Shown here: positions 42,506 to 54,660 of the stretch, piece after piece
Layout of the letters: each line of letters opens with the position of its first letter
Position numbering within the stretch: the stretch's first letter is position 1
Assembly (NCBI GenBank): GCA_003427395.1
Contig: BFEA01000121.1
Location: 1,219,888-1,283,887 of the forward strand
DNA from: Chara braunii
Taxonomy: Eukaryota > Streptophyta > Charophyceae > Charales > Characeae
DNA length: 64,000 bases
Reading direction: 5' to 3'
Notes under the pieces: generated by a model
Told to the model about the DNA's origin: nothing
The model's input: the letters and a program-made list of their open reading frames with translations, nothing else
Database searches by the model: none
Translations under genes and position numbers: made by a program

Positions 42506-44720
42506 ATTCATTTGAAATTCTTGTAAATTTGCAAATACTTAATTATTTATCTTTTTCGACATTTCTTTTCCAAAATATTTCCTTTTTCGCAATTTTCGCA
42601 AATATATAATATTCGTTATTCTTTCTTGGTATTTCTTCCAAGAACTTCGAAATAATTTTAATTAATTATTTTTTTAATTTTTTGTAATTCAAAAATATTT
42701 TAAAATTAATTAAAATATTTTTTGACATTTCGTTTTTATAATTCAAAATTTATTCTAATTATTTTTCTTTCGAATTTTTTGGTATTTTAAAATATTTGTG
42801 AGGATTGAGCCCTCAAGAAGGGGCCTTGCTATGATATACATGTTCTGGGCTAAGGCCCCAACAAGCCTAGTGCCCGCCCTAAGTGAAGGCGGGCCAGCAA
42901 ATCAACAAGAGCCCTCTGTGCAAACATTTCCCGAAGTGGGGTCCATACAGTTGCAGCACGCCAGTTGGTTGGAGTGCACCGAGTCTCGAATCTCTGCAAA
43001 TGTGGAGATCCTAGGGCCTCTTAGTTAGTTAGACCCTGGGCAATCGAACGTGAGGCCGACAATGCATGTTGGGTATAGAGGCCGAAAATGCCAAAGGGAA
43101 ATCGGCCCACTATCTGAATCTGGCCGCAGGCCTTGATGAAAAAGGCGCAACTGCATTGCCCCGGGTCCCAACTGTATCGGGTTGAGTTCAGCCACTGGGG
43201 TCCAGTCGCAGGCTGAAGGGAGGCCGCCCACACGCAACACTGGCATATAGGCAAGCAGGGCGAGTGGGCACACATTCTTGGCCAATGCAGGCATTCCGGG
43301 CACGCTGCGCTAATGCGAGGTGCTGCGCTGTGCAGAGCTGCGCTGCGTTGGGATGAGGCAGGCTAGCGCTAGGCGGTAGGGCGCTGCCTGTGCACTGGGC
43401 GCTTGGCGGCCATAGCCGGGTTACATAGGGCGCACAGCGGAGGTGAGGGCGAAGGTGGTTCTTCGAAGGTGAAGGGCGTTGTGTGGTTAACAAGGGAGAG
43501 TGTGGGTGAAGAGGACACGTACCTGGTGGAGGTGGAGGTCGGCATTGGTGTTGACATCATCACTCGCTAGTAGTCAAGTTGTCTGGTTGCTTTCATTGCT
43601 GTAGTTGTAGGCTTAGTCTATAAGGTAGATAGGGCGCCTGGCGCCATTCATAAGAGAGAGCTACATTGGGTTATGTTGTTGGTGTCGCCCTGTTGGACAT
43701 GGACATTGACTCTCGATACTTCTGTACTATTCTCAATTGGATGATTACTCGGTTCCATTGTGCTATCTGCTCTGGCTTTGACTACTTGAACTTCAGTGTG
43801 ATTTTGCATTTTGGATTTTTGTGCTTCGTCCATATTCACGTTCCTTGCATATTCATAATTAATTAAATTATTTTCTACATTTCTTTAAAATTCAAAACTA
43901 CTTTTAATTTATTCTTTTTTGAAAATTTTGAAATACAATGGAATCTAGGCTACCAAAGTGGCCAGGGGTCACTTGCCCGGCCGGGCCAATAAAAAAAAAA
44001 AAAAATAAAAAAAAAATAGATATATTTTTCTATTTTAATTTTTATTCTAAATTTGGTGAAGAATTTTGATGTGACCCTGAGGCAAAAGTTGTTCAGTTTA
44101 ATTTTTANNNNNNNNNNNNNNNNNNNNNNNNNNNNNNNNNNNNNNNNNNNNNNNNNNNNNNNNNNNNNNNNNNNNNNNNNNNNNNNNNNNNNNNNTCCTT
44201 GCACGGGCTAGCCACCCGAGATCCGGGCGGCCCGGCTGGGAACCTAGGTTGGAATTAATTAAATGTTTTTTCGATATTTTTTTTCGAAATTCAAAAATAA
44301 TTCTAACTAATTCTTTTAATATCTTAATTCATAAAATTCCCCTTTTTATTTTTTGAAATTTTTTTGAAATTCAAAAACGCCTTGTGATAAATTCTTTTTT
44401 TTCTTTTTCTTAAAACTCGGTAGTATTCTAGCATTACTTAAATCCTTTTTCGAATTTTTCACTTTTTTGCAAAATCGTACCCCCAAATTAATTTTGAATA
44501 CAATTAAACCCAAATTGGATTTTATTTTTCTTCGAAATTGATTATCTCCTTTTTTTCTTTTTTTATATTTTCAGCAAAAGCTTTTGAAAATTTTCGTTTT
44601 TCGGATTCTTCTTGAATTTCTTCCCAAGCGTATTCTAGAATTAACCTCGAATAACATTAATTCGTACCGCAAAACATTACTTTGAAACAACATTAATTCT
44701 AGCATTACTTAAATCCTTCA
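42506..44720. other. AT-rich DNA with a hairpin-rich GC island (42790-43660)
   Basis: 42510-42790 and 43860-44720 are strongly AT-rich without genes. The island between them holds short perfect hairpins such as GCCCGCC/GGCGGGC near 42876 and a GGCGCC-rich palindrome near 43630. It may continue element D beyond the family-B insertion. No supported ORF. Confidence 0.5.
44108..44195. other. Assembly gap, 88 N
   Basis: Run of N. Flanks are AT-rich on the left and GGCCCGG-like on both sides, with no exact duplication visible. Confidence 1.
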
Positions 44721-46166
44721 TAGTTTCTCAGCAAATAGCTCTCTGCCATAACACCTAACAAAATTGTCTACCATAAAAATTTTAGTACATTGCTTTCTGC
44801 CAACATCCAAGTGGTGTGTGCACATATTATTCTCAATCTTTCAGTTCATCAATTTGTTGCGGAAGGCGTCTCTGCAATCTAAACAGTCTATGCTGCTTCG
44901 TTCTGTTCAAACTTCATATAGTGCTTCAACTTGTTCAAACTTTGCAAGGTGCTAGCTCACTCCAACCATTAGTTGATAGAGTACAATATCTAAGACAAAT
45001 AAAGACTGAATAAAAATTAACTGGCAATACTTGATATTGATATAGAAGTCGTGGTCTTGAAAATTGTGTTATTCAACATCTAATTATGAGCTAACTATAC
45101 ACACTTCGCCCACCCTTGTTAGGAAAAATACAACCATGCACCACGAACAGCTGTCTGCACTTCTAGCAGTGCACAAAGTACTGTCAGCAGTGTTTTGTAT
45201 CTTGCCTGCTACACATTATTGTACTAGTAGTCTTTCTCGCTCAGATATCACACAAAGTAAAGTTATTGATGGACTTGTGTTCAATTCGTGAACTGAGTTC
45301 AGTTAGACGCAGGCACTAGTACAATTAATGTGCAGACATTTTCATATAGCCTATCACGTCCAGGTCAAACTCAAAAAATAACATCAGGGGTAGTTATCTG
45401 CACGAGTACTACTAACAGTAGGTCTTACTCAAGTATCACATTGTATTTTAATCATGGTAAGTTTTCCTCTTCGAGCCTTTTAAAGGGGGACCAATGATAA
45501 TCGGCGTTCAAGTAGTATACAATACTACTAGTAGTAGATCTTGCCTCAATTATTTTACTATTACGTATCACGGGCCAAGGACCATGCAAAAACAGTGCAT
45601 AGAGAACTGCAAGGGATAAGTTTCACTCGAATAGTACCCAGGGTACTTAGAATAACTGCGCTTCGTTCCGATTACTGTACTTGTTAATGTCTGTAACTCT
45701 CCTGGTAAAAAACTGCATGGTTTCAACTCTTCAGTTAGCCCCACTGTGAAGCGATTTTTCAACCATTAATAATCAGATAGAGTGCCCACATGATAAGCAT
45801 TTGAGAGATTGTTGATAGCAGGTTTTGTTTGAATGGCGTTTAAAGTAATCTAGTACAGCTTCTGACTGCATACTGCACGACGTGTCATTGATCACAACTC
45901 TTACCAGTATATAGGCGAAGGAAGTCAATCATACAAGATGTGGTTCTAAAGTTGCATAAGGTTATCAAAATCAACACATAGAGTAGTGCTCCAGAGAATT
46001 ATGTCACTCGGGGCTTAGTTCTAAGCAAATATTTACAGTTCGCTTTCATTTGTAGGACGAAATGCTACGTGATAATACCCTAGTTCGCATACAACACATG
46101 GGTAGCTTTGACCTCGTGAAGGAACGTTGACCGAAGGGTAACCACTAAGCGTAGTAAAGGAGAACA

Positions 46167-47155
46167 GAACTATCCAGTGAAAAACTGAAGTGACTCCATA
46201 GGTATATGTATGTGGATTTGAGTATGGTGGACACCTGGTAGAAAACCAGGATAAATGGACGTATAAGCGAGTGAGGGTTCACTCTGACCCTTAGACTGAA
46301 GAGCTATTGAATAAGGTGTGAATCAGTATTAAGGAGACTCGTCACATGATGCACTAGATAATGAAAACCCTCAGAAGCCATTTGACTCTCTCATTTTGTG
46401 CCTAATCGATTGTTGAAGTGAGACGCCTAAAAGTTGGCGTCGAGAGCATGATATTTTATTGAGATATCTATGATCGAGTTTATCAGATATGAAATTTTAC
46501 CGTCTCTTTTCCTAGCTAACCAAGTCACAAGGTTTTACAATTAACAGCTATGGAATGCTTTCTCCGATCTTGAGTGACTTGTCAAAGTATTAGAACATAT
46601 AATCAATAGTGCGAATTAGTTACCATCTAAGATAAACTTAGTCAGCAAGTAGACAACTTTTTTTAAAATTCGTTGTTTCTTACCCATTAGGCAACGTATC
46701 ACATTTATGGAAGCTAGCTAGACCGCACTCAAAAGTTTCTTCTCAACTTATAGTTCTGCAGTTCCACAATTAAGTCATTGTAAGAAGATGGGTTAGAAAA
46801 ATCAAGCAAAGGAAAAGAGACAGTAAAATTTCATATCTGATAAACTCGATCATAGATATCTCAATAAAATATCATGCTCTCGACGCCAAATTTTAGGCGT
46901 CTCACTTCAACAATCGATTAGGCACAAAATGAGAGAGTCAAATGGCTTCTGAGGGTTTTCATTATCTAATGCATCATGTGACGAGTCTCCTTAATACTGA
47001 TTCACACCTTATTCAATAGCTCTTCAGTCTAAGGGTCAGAGTGAACCCTCACTCGCTTATACGTCCTTTTATCCTGGTTCTCTACCAGGTGTCCACCATA
47101 CTCAAATCCACATACATATACCTATAGAGTCACTTCAGTTTTTCACTGGATAGTT
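46167..47155. repeat. 346-bp inverted repeat inside LTR1
   Basis: 46167-46512 and 46811-47155 are near-identical reverse complements separated by 298 bp. LTR2 has only the second arm (58650-58990), and with clearly more differences. The extra arm therefore arose in LTR1 after insertion. It could extrude a large cruciform. Confidence 0.9.
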
Positions 47156-48639
47156 CATTATCGAGATATGATTGCGTGCCCACTCTTATGTCAAGTCGAT
47201 GACAATCTTATCATAACCTAGAGTTTGCTACCAATCGAAAGGTTTGAAACATCAACATCATGTTTACTCATACATCTAATATACGTATCTAAATTCTCTC
47301 TTAAATGCATATCACTTACCCTCTGCCATCGCACAAACATCCTCAGTTCATTGTCATCCATAACTCCCTTGCAATTTCTATTTTTCCATACCTTTTATCC
47401 TTCCTCACCCCGACATTTCACCTATGACTATATCGTTATCTCTCAACGCCTAAGGGTTCGAGTCCCTTCACAATAGTGATAAGTAATCAACGTAGGTTAG
47501 AGATGATCATGCAGAAGCATTAATGATGACGACGTCTTTTCGATTCTCATGCAGACCCATTAATTAGTGACACTGGTCTCGCGAAAAAGACAACCGACAT
47601 CAACTTAAAGAAGCATGTGCGCTTCACTTTAGCTACTCACTCACTAAATCTTTGACTTTCTTGTTCATCTCCGCCCCTACTACATTGCTCTGTCCATGAC
47701 TTCCTCAGAGTCGCTAAAAGTAGGGAAATCAATTATAGCACGCACAGACGTGACAGTGAGTTGTTGACTTTTACCGTTGATCTTGCACTCGTGTCCCTCC
47801 AAGGACCTCGTTGATCAAGGAGACCCTAGGAACAACATCAAATACTTGGCCTACGCCTGACGTCGAAGAGATGTGCAAGAAGTAATATAAGGAACGCCAA
47901 TAGTGAAAATCATCATAACTCATCTACGAAAGTCAGACTTCTCCCTTGCATGATCGCTCCATATAGGCCTGAGCACATGCCATCAACGTGGGTGATGGCA
48001 TCTCCCTCTCTTCCAGTCATTGTAGTCTCGTGAGTTCTGCCCGAGACAGTGGTTATAACACAAGTGATGATGTCCACTCAGAAGAGAACGTCGGCTCCTT
48101 GCATGTGTGTCAAAGTTTGTATCCCTCTCGCGTCACTAAGTCTCATGTATCCCCGTTGCTCTCTCTTATGGCTCCTAACCACTTTGTGGCTCATACTCTT
48201 TGTCGGTGGTTCGTTCTGAAAAACTACGGTGACAACAATAGTCACTTGCACAAATGAACTTTTTCTGACTATAGGCAGGAAGAGAGATGATCGTCAGCGC
48301 ATGACATATGCGTCAGGTAAGTAATGTTCGTTGTATCCCGTAAACCCGATCTCTGCTTAAAAAGTACTTATCCCCCTTTTCTCTCCAACTGACTAGCGAA
48401 CTTAGTCCCGCTCCATCGAGTTGGCGTCCGGGCTATCTTGCACTGACTCCCGTGGCCCCTTGGGTAGGTGGTCTCTTCGACAATGCTCCAGTCCATGTCA
48501 GGTCTGAGTCGTCGGGTCACTCTCCACACTCTCTGCTTCTGAGTCTCGATCCAAATCTCTCTGCTCCCTCTGGGTGGTCCCAATAGAAGTCTTTGTTCCG
48601 TGGTAGGCAACAATGAACCTTGATCCTAACGGCAACATG

Positions 48640-48800
48640 GTCTCATTTAAGCGTCCTCTCAACCATGTTCTTATCTTGTGTTATAGTCGCCTGCAATTTC
48701 AGATCCACCTTCATTTCTTCATTTTTGCCTCCTTTAATGATAATTCGCAATTTTGCTTCTTCGTCGCCATGGAAGTTCAAAATAGTAATAATCCAGGGGC
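48640..48800 (-). pseudogene. LTR1 copy of the LTR-encoded ORF (truncated)
   Basis: In reverse complement this reads G-P-W-I-I-T-I-L-N-F, E-A-K-L-R-I, K-G-G-K-N-E-E-M and D-L-K-L-Q, matching the copies at 60690-60255 and 12375-12640. A TGA ends the frame after T-L-K, where the other copies have a basic R-R-x-R-R-D segment. The conserved half is intact in frame despite many base changes. Confidence 0.6.
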
Positions 48801-49075
48801 CTTCCCTTGATGTTAATGCCTAGCGGGTCATGAGTCTCCAATTGTCGGGCTTGTAACCCTCTAAGCCCCTTCGACACGCCATTCTCACACACCTTGGAGT
48901 AACCTCATCTTGACAGTAGCATATATTCTCACACAGTACGAGCGAAACACTGAACAACAGAGTCCATACAATCTTGGTCAAAGTGCCCCACCTCCTTACA
49001 CGAATATCGACTTATGGACAGCAAGAATTTTCACGACCACACGCCAATTGACCAATAACTAACAACATGACATCT

Positions 49076-49086
49076 CCTTTTATAAA
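49076..49086 (-). promoter_or_regulatory. LTR1 TATA box
   Basis: CTCCTTTTATAAAACC on the plus strand gives TTTTATAAAAGG on the minus strand. It lies at the same distance from the LTR start and the LTR ORF as in the other two copies. Confidence 0.55.
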
Positions 49087-50039
49087 ACCGCTATGCACCG
49101 CGATCCCAATGTTCTAAATAAGGACCATAAGTAACCTTCAAAATCGGGTTATGAGTATTTACAATTTTAAAAAGCTTTATGTAGAGGATTTACTAAAATG
49201 AAACCTAATCTCAACGGTCACAACATGAGCAAGACCCTCTTAGATCGATCCCAGTCTTTTCAATTCAGCGTGAAGTAACTACGGGTTCGGCGCACTGTAG
49301 TCCCATAATGGGATACCGACTGGATCCTCCCTCTCTTCAAAAAGAACCTTCGGTTTACCCTTGATGGGTACCAGTGTCCGATGGCAAGGAGGGGGGTTAT
49401 GAACTTTCGCGGGGGTGATAAGCCTCCTACCAAAGCGGTCGTGGGTTGCCTCCCTTTTGGGGTCCTACATCGCAGTAAAACCCTGGTCGACCGAAGTTCG
49501 AGAGGTCTGGCAGTTTAGTCCGCCCACACGTAATTATGAATTCAAAACTGACTCATTTGTTTCCTCGTGAAATGAAAGTGGGGAACTGGAAATTTGAAAC
49601 GACTAGACAAAAGGAGAGAGTTTATAATAATTAATTTTTTTTGAAAATAAGTCTTTAGCGCCAAAGCAACCAATTTAACATTGTTTTAAAGTCGCGGTCT
49701 GGGTCCGGCCGCAAGTACAAAATGTAGCACTTCGTCCTCATTTTCCTCTTCTTTTAAGTTTCTTTTCTTTAAATTTTCCTTTCGGGGCTTCTTACAGTCA
49801 CTGTATCTATCCCATAATTGACTACTGGACTTGGCGCGCAACTAAAAAGTTTACTTCAGTCTTTCACTATCGCATCCTTAGCGATCCCAGCGGCTACCAC
49901 AAGCACAAGTCGATTGTGCTCTGCGGTACAGGACGCCAAGCCTGAGTGGACCAATGGAAAGTTCAGTGGCGCACCCCCTTCCTTTGTCAGGGCAAGTGTC
50001 GACTGGACCAGTCCATAGCAGAGTGCAACCCGGGTATAC

Positions 50040-50175
50040 CTGGTAAACGGAGGTTCGTAAGCAAGGAGTCTGGTACGTCGTGGCGGATCGTAAGAATGAA
50101 GCCTGGTACACAATGAAGGTTCGTAAGCAGGGAGTCCGGTACGCCACAAAGGTTCGTAAGCAAGGAGTCGGGTAA
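50040..50175. repeat. 33-bp tandem repeats at the LTR1 start
   Basis: Degenerate copies of a unit containing AGGTTCGTAAGCAGGGAGTC and TGGTACGCC. The same unit forms four cleaner copies at 62030-62165 in LTR2. This is the U3 end of the LTR. Confidence 0.8.
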
Positions 50176-50944
50176 TAGATGGTAAAGCACCCCCAAAAGT
50201 CATCATGTTAACTAAACAAGTGGTTTCACCATAAGGAAGTTTTACTAACTCGAAAAAATTCTAAGAAGTCGGATTTCCTTCTAGTAAATAACCACTTCAG
50301 AAAGCTTCATCAGAAAAGTCTTTCACCATCCTTAAAAATTGTAAGCGCAAATCAATTCTAGTTGAGGAAACATCAGATTTTTGCACAAGTTCCTCAGGTA
50401 GTTCACCAATAAGAAAGTGAACGTTTACATTAGCCTTTCTCTTTTTTTTTTTTTTTTTTTTCTTCATATTTAAGGACAAAAATTATCATACCTCTAGGAT
50501 ATCAGGGATCTAACTTATTTCATGAACTATCTCAGACATGACTCATCGCATCCTTTTTAGCAACCCTACTCTTCACATCCTCTTCCATTGGCTTACAATA
50601 AGTGGTGGTATGACCTCCTTCACCACAATAATAACAGATGAAGCTCTTTCTCGACGGGTCTTCATATTTTTCATTTTTTTTTCCTCTAATAGTCATTCTC
50701 TCAATTTCTTCTTGACTGGAAAATATCTCCTCTCTTTCCATTGTCATCATCATCATCATCTTCCTCGTCCTCACTTTCTCATCTGGAGTAGGGATAGCAG
50801 CCATATAGTTCGTCATAACTCATTGAACAATGCACTTTGAACTCATGTTACTCCCTTTGTTTATGCCATTCTTTGTTTCTTAGTCTTTAGTCAGAGTACT
50901 AATTTGATCCAATGATCTCGGGACTGAACCACTTCATTTTTCTT

Positions 50945-51058
50945 GTGGATCGAGTTAAACAGGCATTAGCTAAAATGGTTCCAGAACCCGAATGGGAAAC
51001 CCATTTTGAACCTCACTCTTACGGATTTAGGCAAAAGATCAAGTCCGGTCTGCCTTGA
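50945..51058 (+). pseudogene. Group II intron reverse transcriptase/maturase fragment
   Basis: A frame of 37 codons reads D-R-V-K-Q-A-L-A-K-M, then E-P-E-W-E, then F-E-P-H-S-Y-G-F-R, and ends at a TGA. F-E-P-N/H-S-Y-G-F-R is the hallmark RT-2 segment of bacterial and organellar group II intron proteins (LtrA-like). The usual P-G-R-S continuation is lost. Only this segment of an ORF of several hundred residues is present. Confidence 0.85.
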
Positions 51059-51325
51059 AAAAGGTAGCGAGTAGCTAAAAGCAAAACCAAATTTAGCGAA
51101 TAACATGAACAAGCGAAATTCCTCGACAAAGGGGTATTTTTTTCAGCATCAAAAACAAAATATGGCTATATGCTGGAACCTCCGACCGAGTGACGCAAGC
51201 AAAATAATGATAATGAATGCGTCGGTGCGGACAATCGGCAGGGGTCTTCGACGGGGAGTTTATGTGTCGAATTTGACTTTGTTGAGGGTCAAAGAGACTA
51301 ACTTGTATACATATTCCAGAAAGAA

Positions 51326-51410
51326 ACGGCTATGGCGAAATTGGTTTACGCACCACACTTAGGATGTGGCGGCGCTTCGCACCTTGTGGGTTCGAGTCCC
51401 ACTAGCCGTA
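51326..51410 (+). tRNA. trnL-UAG: tRNA-Leu (UAG), organelle type
   Basis: A full class II cloverleaf can be drawn. The acceptor stem ACGGCTA/TAGCCGT has seven perfect pairs with discriminator A. The D stem is GCG/CGC with AAATTGG in the loop. The anticodon stem CCACA/TGTGG has loop CTTAGGA, anticodon TAG (Leu). A long variable arm follows (GGCGC-TTC-GCACC, one mismatch). The T stem GTGGG/CCCAC closes TTCGAGT. Length is 85 bp and no CCA is encoded. The D-loop GGTTTAC differs from the usual GGTAGAC. It lies inside organelle DNA in a nuclear retroelement, so it is probably a non-functional copy, although its fold is intact. Confidence 0.92.
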
Positions 51411-52112
51411 CACTAGAAACGAAGAGCGATATGTATGGTTGAGGCCTTATTTTCATTTTTTTGGCACTATATATCTTTATTTATATCTTTAGTTATAATG
51501 GTTTCTTACAAATAGTTCCAGAGTGCGCTTTATTAATTATCTTTCTTATCCTCCTTCTTATGAGAAACTGTAGGTAGAGACCTGATTATCGCAACCATTT
51601 CATCTCATCTGAGAGGATAATGCGGAGCCTTGTTGAACACAGTCCGACTCTCATTGCAAGTAAAACTAGTAATGGAAATATGGTATCTTTGAGCCGCATC
51701 CAAATATGAAATTTTTTTGGCTGTCCGGATGAATGTCTGAAGGAAAACATTAAAAGTGTCATACTTAGCTCGTTTGATATTAAGAAAATCATTGGGAGTA
51801 GTTGGAACATAGTCTTTCTCAAATTCTCTTTTCATTCTGTTTTTTAACTTTTTCCTAAGTAGTAGCCCCTTTCATCAATTCTTGAACTGTAAGTCTCGAG
51901 TGAGGGTCACAATATGACAAAAGATGCTTGAGTCGTTGTCTGTCAGTCCAACCATAATCGAATCCAAATAATTCATACTCATTCAAGAAATCATTGACTT
52001 GCGGTTCTCTGAAACCTGAAATTCTTTCATCTGGTCGCTTTGCTCTTGCAATATCCGAACCTCCCTTTATAGTATCAACTCTTTTGACCAACTCTCGTAT
52101 GACACCCACCAT

Positions 52113-54660
52113 GAGTCCCTTCAGAAGAGCTAGGTCTTCCTCGTCCTGATATTTTGACCATCAATTTTTTTAATATCATTTTTATATCTTTTATAATCGT
52201 CACTTTCGACCACTCTTTTCTAACTTTCAATGCCTTACTCTTCTTGCAAGAGATACAGGTTCCTCTCTCTCCTCTCTTGTTTGTTCCACCCCTTAAGAAT
52301 TTTGTAGGTATAGAGTTTAAGCAATCATAGTTTGAGTGGATTTTAGAGGCAAAGCAACTCTTCTTAATCTCTAAATATAATCCTTATTTAGTTTTCTCTC
52401 ACTGTCACTACTCAGTCTTCTATTATACCCCTTCACAGTACCTCGGATAATACAGGACTTCATCAGATCTATAACCTCATCATCAAATTGCATCGTTTAT
52501 AGACCACTACTAACACTTTTGACAAGTGAGGTTCGTTCTCTGGAGATGTGGTACGACACTCTTTCAAGAATCCATACTCTCACCACTTTTAACAAGTAAC
52601 TAATCTCAGTCTGATTAGGAATAACTCTCAAAGCCTAGTCTCTCTTTCAATCAAGAAAGGGTTGTAAGTACTCAAACTCATCCAGAATAGAGAGATTTTT
52701 ATCTGAGATCCGAAGTGTACCCTATATCTTGATTGTCTGTCCTTCTATTATAATCTCAAAGATCAATTGTTCAACTGGACCCCGCATTATAACTCATCCT
52801 CTTAATATCATGGACAATATCAAGAGAGAGAAATTTCGATATGAGCGTAATCAGAAATCTCAAACATTTGTTCAAAAGTACTATGAAATAAGAATTTTAC
52901 TCTCACAATAAAATAATTTTCTCTTGTTTTATCTACCATAGCAATGGTTTCCAGTAAAGGCATTCAATTTTTTTATCTTCAAAGTCATCTGCAATTAAAA
53001 AATTATGGACTCTCTCGAATTGCCTCACTTTACCTCTTTGTGTAACTTTTCAAGGCACTTTTTTTTTCTTATAAGACTACCTTGAGCTTCTCTCAAACAT
53101 TCCAAATAGTTAATCTGCTTCTCTAGACATGTTGGACTGTAGATTATCACATCCAAACTACTTGTCTTAAGGAATTTAACCACTGGAATGCCAAATATTT
53201 ATACGAAATCTTCCACACATCTCGTGTCTCAAAACTAAGAATGGATTTATCAGACACGGTCACTTTGTCCAACATGTCTCTCACAATTGATTACCTTGCT
53301 ACTAACAATTTTCTTGATATTTTTTCACGTTCGATACAAAATCTACTATAGCTAACTAATTATTCCATGGAAGATGAAGCCCTTTCAAAGGAGAAGACAA
53401 CATTCCAGAGAAAGGTTTGACATGAGCACTCCAAGGGGAGTTTTTGTCCTCTTGCTCAAATATATTTTTTTTCTTCTAGCATAATGTTGACTAACCGTTC
53501 CCAACATCTGTCACGTTCACAACCTTCAAACCTTTCTAAGGACACATAGATACTGACTTCATATTCATCAAGCTCAATGAATCGGCAGATAAGGACATAT
53601 AAATTATCGTGTTCACATCCTATCCTTCCCACTGCTTAGGGGAATATTTATTTCTTCCCTAGAGACTTAAAGAAACTCAATAACTTTTCTATTCTATGTT
53701 TGTGCTCAACCTCCCATGTCATTTTCCTTGCTTCAAACACGGTTTCTCTCGTGGAAGTAAGTATTGTAGATTCATTAATATCTTTGATATCTTCTCGTTT
53801 CTAGAGCAAACTCAATACAGCATACTAATTGTTCCTTAACAAACTGATATCACATAGAGTTGGAAATTCCTCAAAGACAACAAACTGCGTAGATCCAGTG
53901 AAACGCTTCTTTCATTTTTTGAGTTTTTCCTTCTCTCTCACCACAACTTCGTTTGCGAATCTTCAACATCTCTCATAAATAGTATCAACACTTCTCTTTC
54001 TAGGAACATAAATCCTCACGTCATATGTGTCCTACTCGATAAAGTGGAATGTCATAATATAAGATCGCTCTTGTTCCCCCCTACTTTCGTCCATCTCACA
54101 CTTAATCTTATATGGAAACACTTTTTTTTTACTTAGAGCATTCAGTGATTGCAAGAGACACTCAATGCTCTTCTTACTCGAACCTAACCTCTTCCAAATT
54201 TTGATCTCCGTTGTCTGATTTCGTTTGTTGAAATTTATTTTATTCTCAAAACAATTCATTCATTCTTTCCACTTTAGCATCATGTTGATAATCGGCGGCA
54301 AATTATTTTCATCACAATAATTGTTAGGAATAAAAGGAATATAAATTATCTCATAAGTCACTTACATTAAACCCCATTTCACTTCCTTCCTTTATCTGGT
54401 TAGTTTTGTCTTCTAGCCTTACAGATAGATTGGATGAGAATCTCCCACAACCAATTTGAGGTCTCACCATCATTACAATCTTCTTTCTTTGCATAAGAAC
54501 GATTATCATAAACATCTTGTTCCAAGAAGTGAACCATCACTACACAGATAGTTGAACTCCCAGAATTATGAGTCCAACAATGTTCGTACTGATAAAGGAG
54601 TATCTCTTTAGAGGTGAGTTCCGAAAACTCATTTAATGCATCTTTGACCAACATTCATGA
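52113..54660 (-). pseudogene. Element E leader modules (type 1 and type 2)
   Basis: On the minus strand the region carries the same modules as 83-2150. The type-1 module has I-E-C-L-L-Q-S-L-N-A-L-S-K-K-K (54170-54110) and G-S-T-x-F-x-V-F-E-E-F near 53890, where the conserved Trp codon is TAG. The type-2 ending E-P-V-S-L-A-R-R lies near 52265-52240. Frames are heavily broken. The comparison confirms that the leader was coding in both elements. Confidence 0.7.

Larger units (their letters stand above)
44721..50205 (-). repeat. Element E 3' LTR (LTR1)
   Basis: Similarity to 56889-62191 starts at TAGTTTCTC (44721/56892) and runs to the 33-bp tandem repeats near 50040-50175. The start in element orientation lies at about 50202-50205 and is degraded. 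A TATA box lies at about 49086-49076 and an LTR ORF relic at about 48800-48640. It contains a 346-bp inverted duplication not found in LTR2. Confidence 0.8.
50926..51550 (+). other. Organelle-derived insertion (probable mitochondrial, NUMT-like)
   Basis: Compared with the family-A gag (2790-2840), the copy here is split exactly between AAGAAG and G(A/G)TCATTGG. The intervening DNA of about 620 bp has nothing to do with the retroelement. It contains a group II intron RT fragment and a complete tRNA-Leu. Such content is typical of organelle genomes. I favour mitochondrial over plastid origin because of the tRNA and RT style, but this needs a search. Confidence 0.75.
50297..52112 (-). pseudogene. 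gag: Element E gag, interrupted by organelle DNA
   Basis: The N-terminal part (52112-51855) ends at a TAG where the sense codon would be Trp. After a one-base frame change the core continues at 51835-51605. Its sequence matches the family-A gag core at 2547-2780. The frame then enters foreign DNA (51550-50926) and resumes about 50924, reaching the zinc knuckle CYYC, GEGG, H, TTTY, C at about 50640-50600. The tail ends near 50297 with a G-E-L-P motif shared with the family-A linker. No protease follows: the LTR starts about 90 bp later. Confidence 0.85.
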
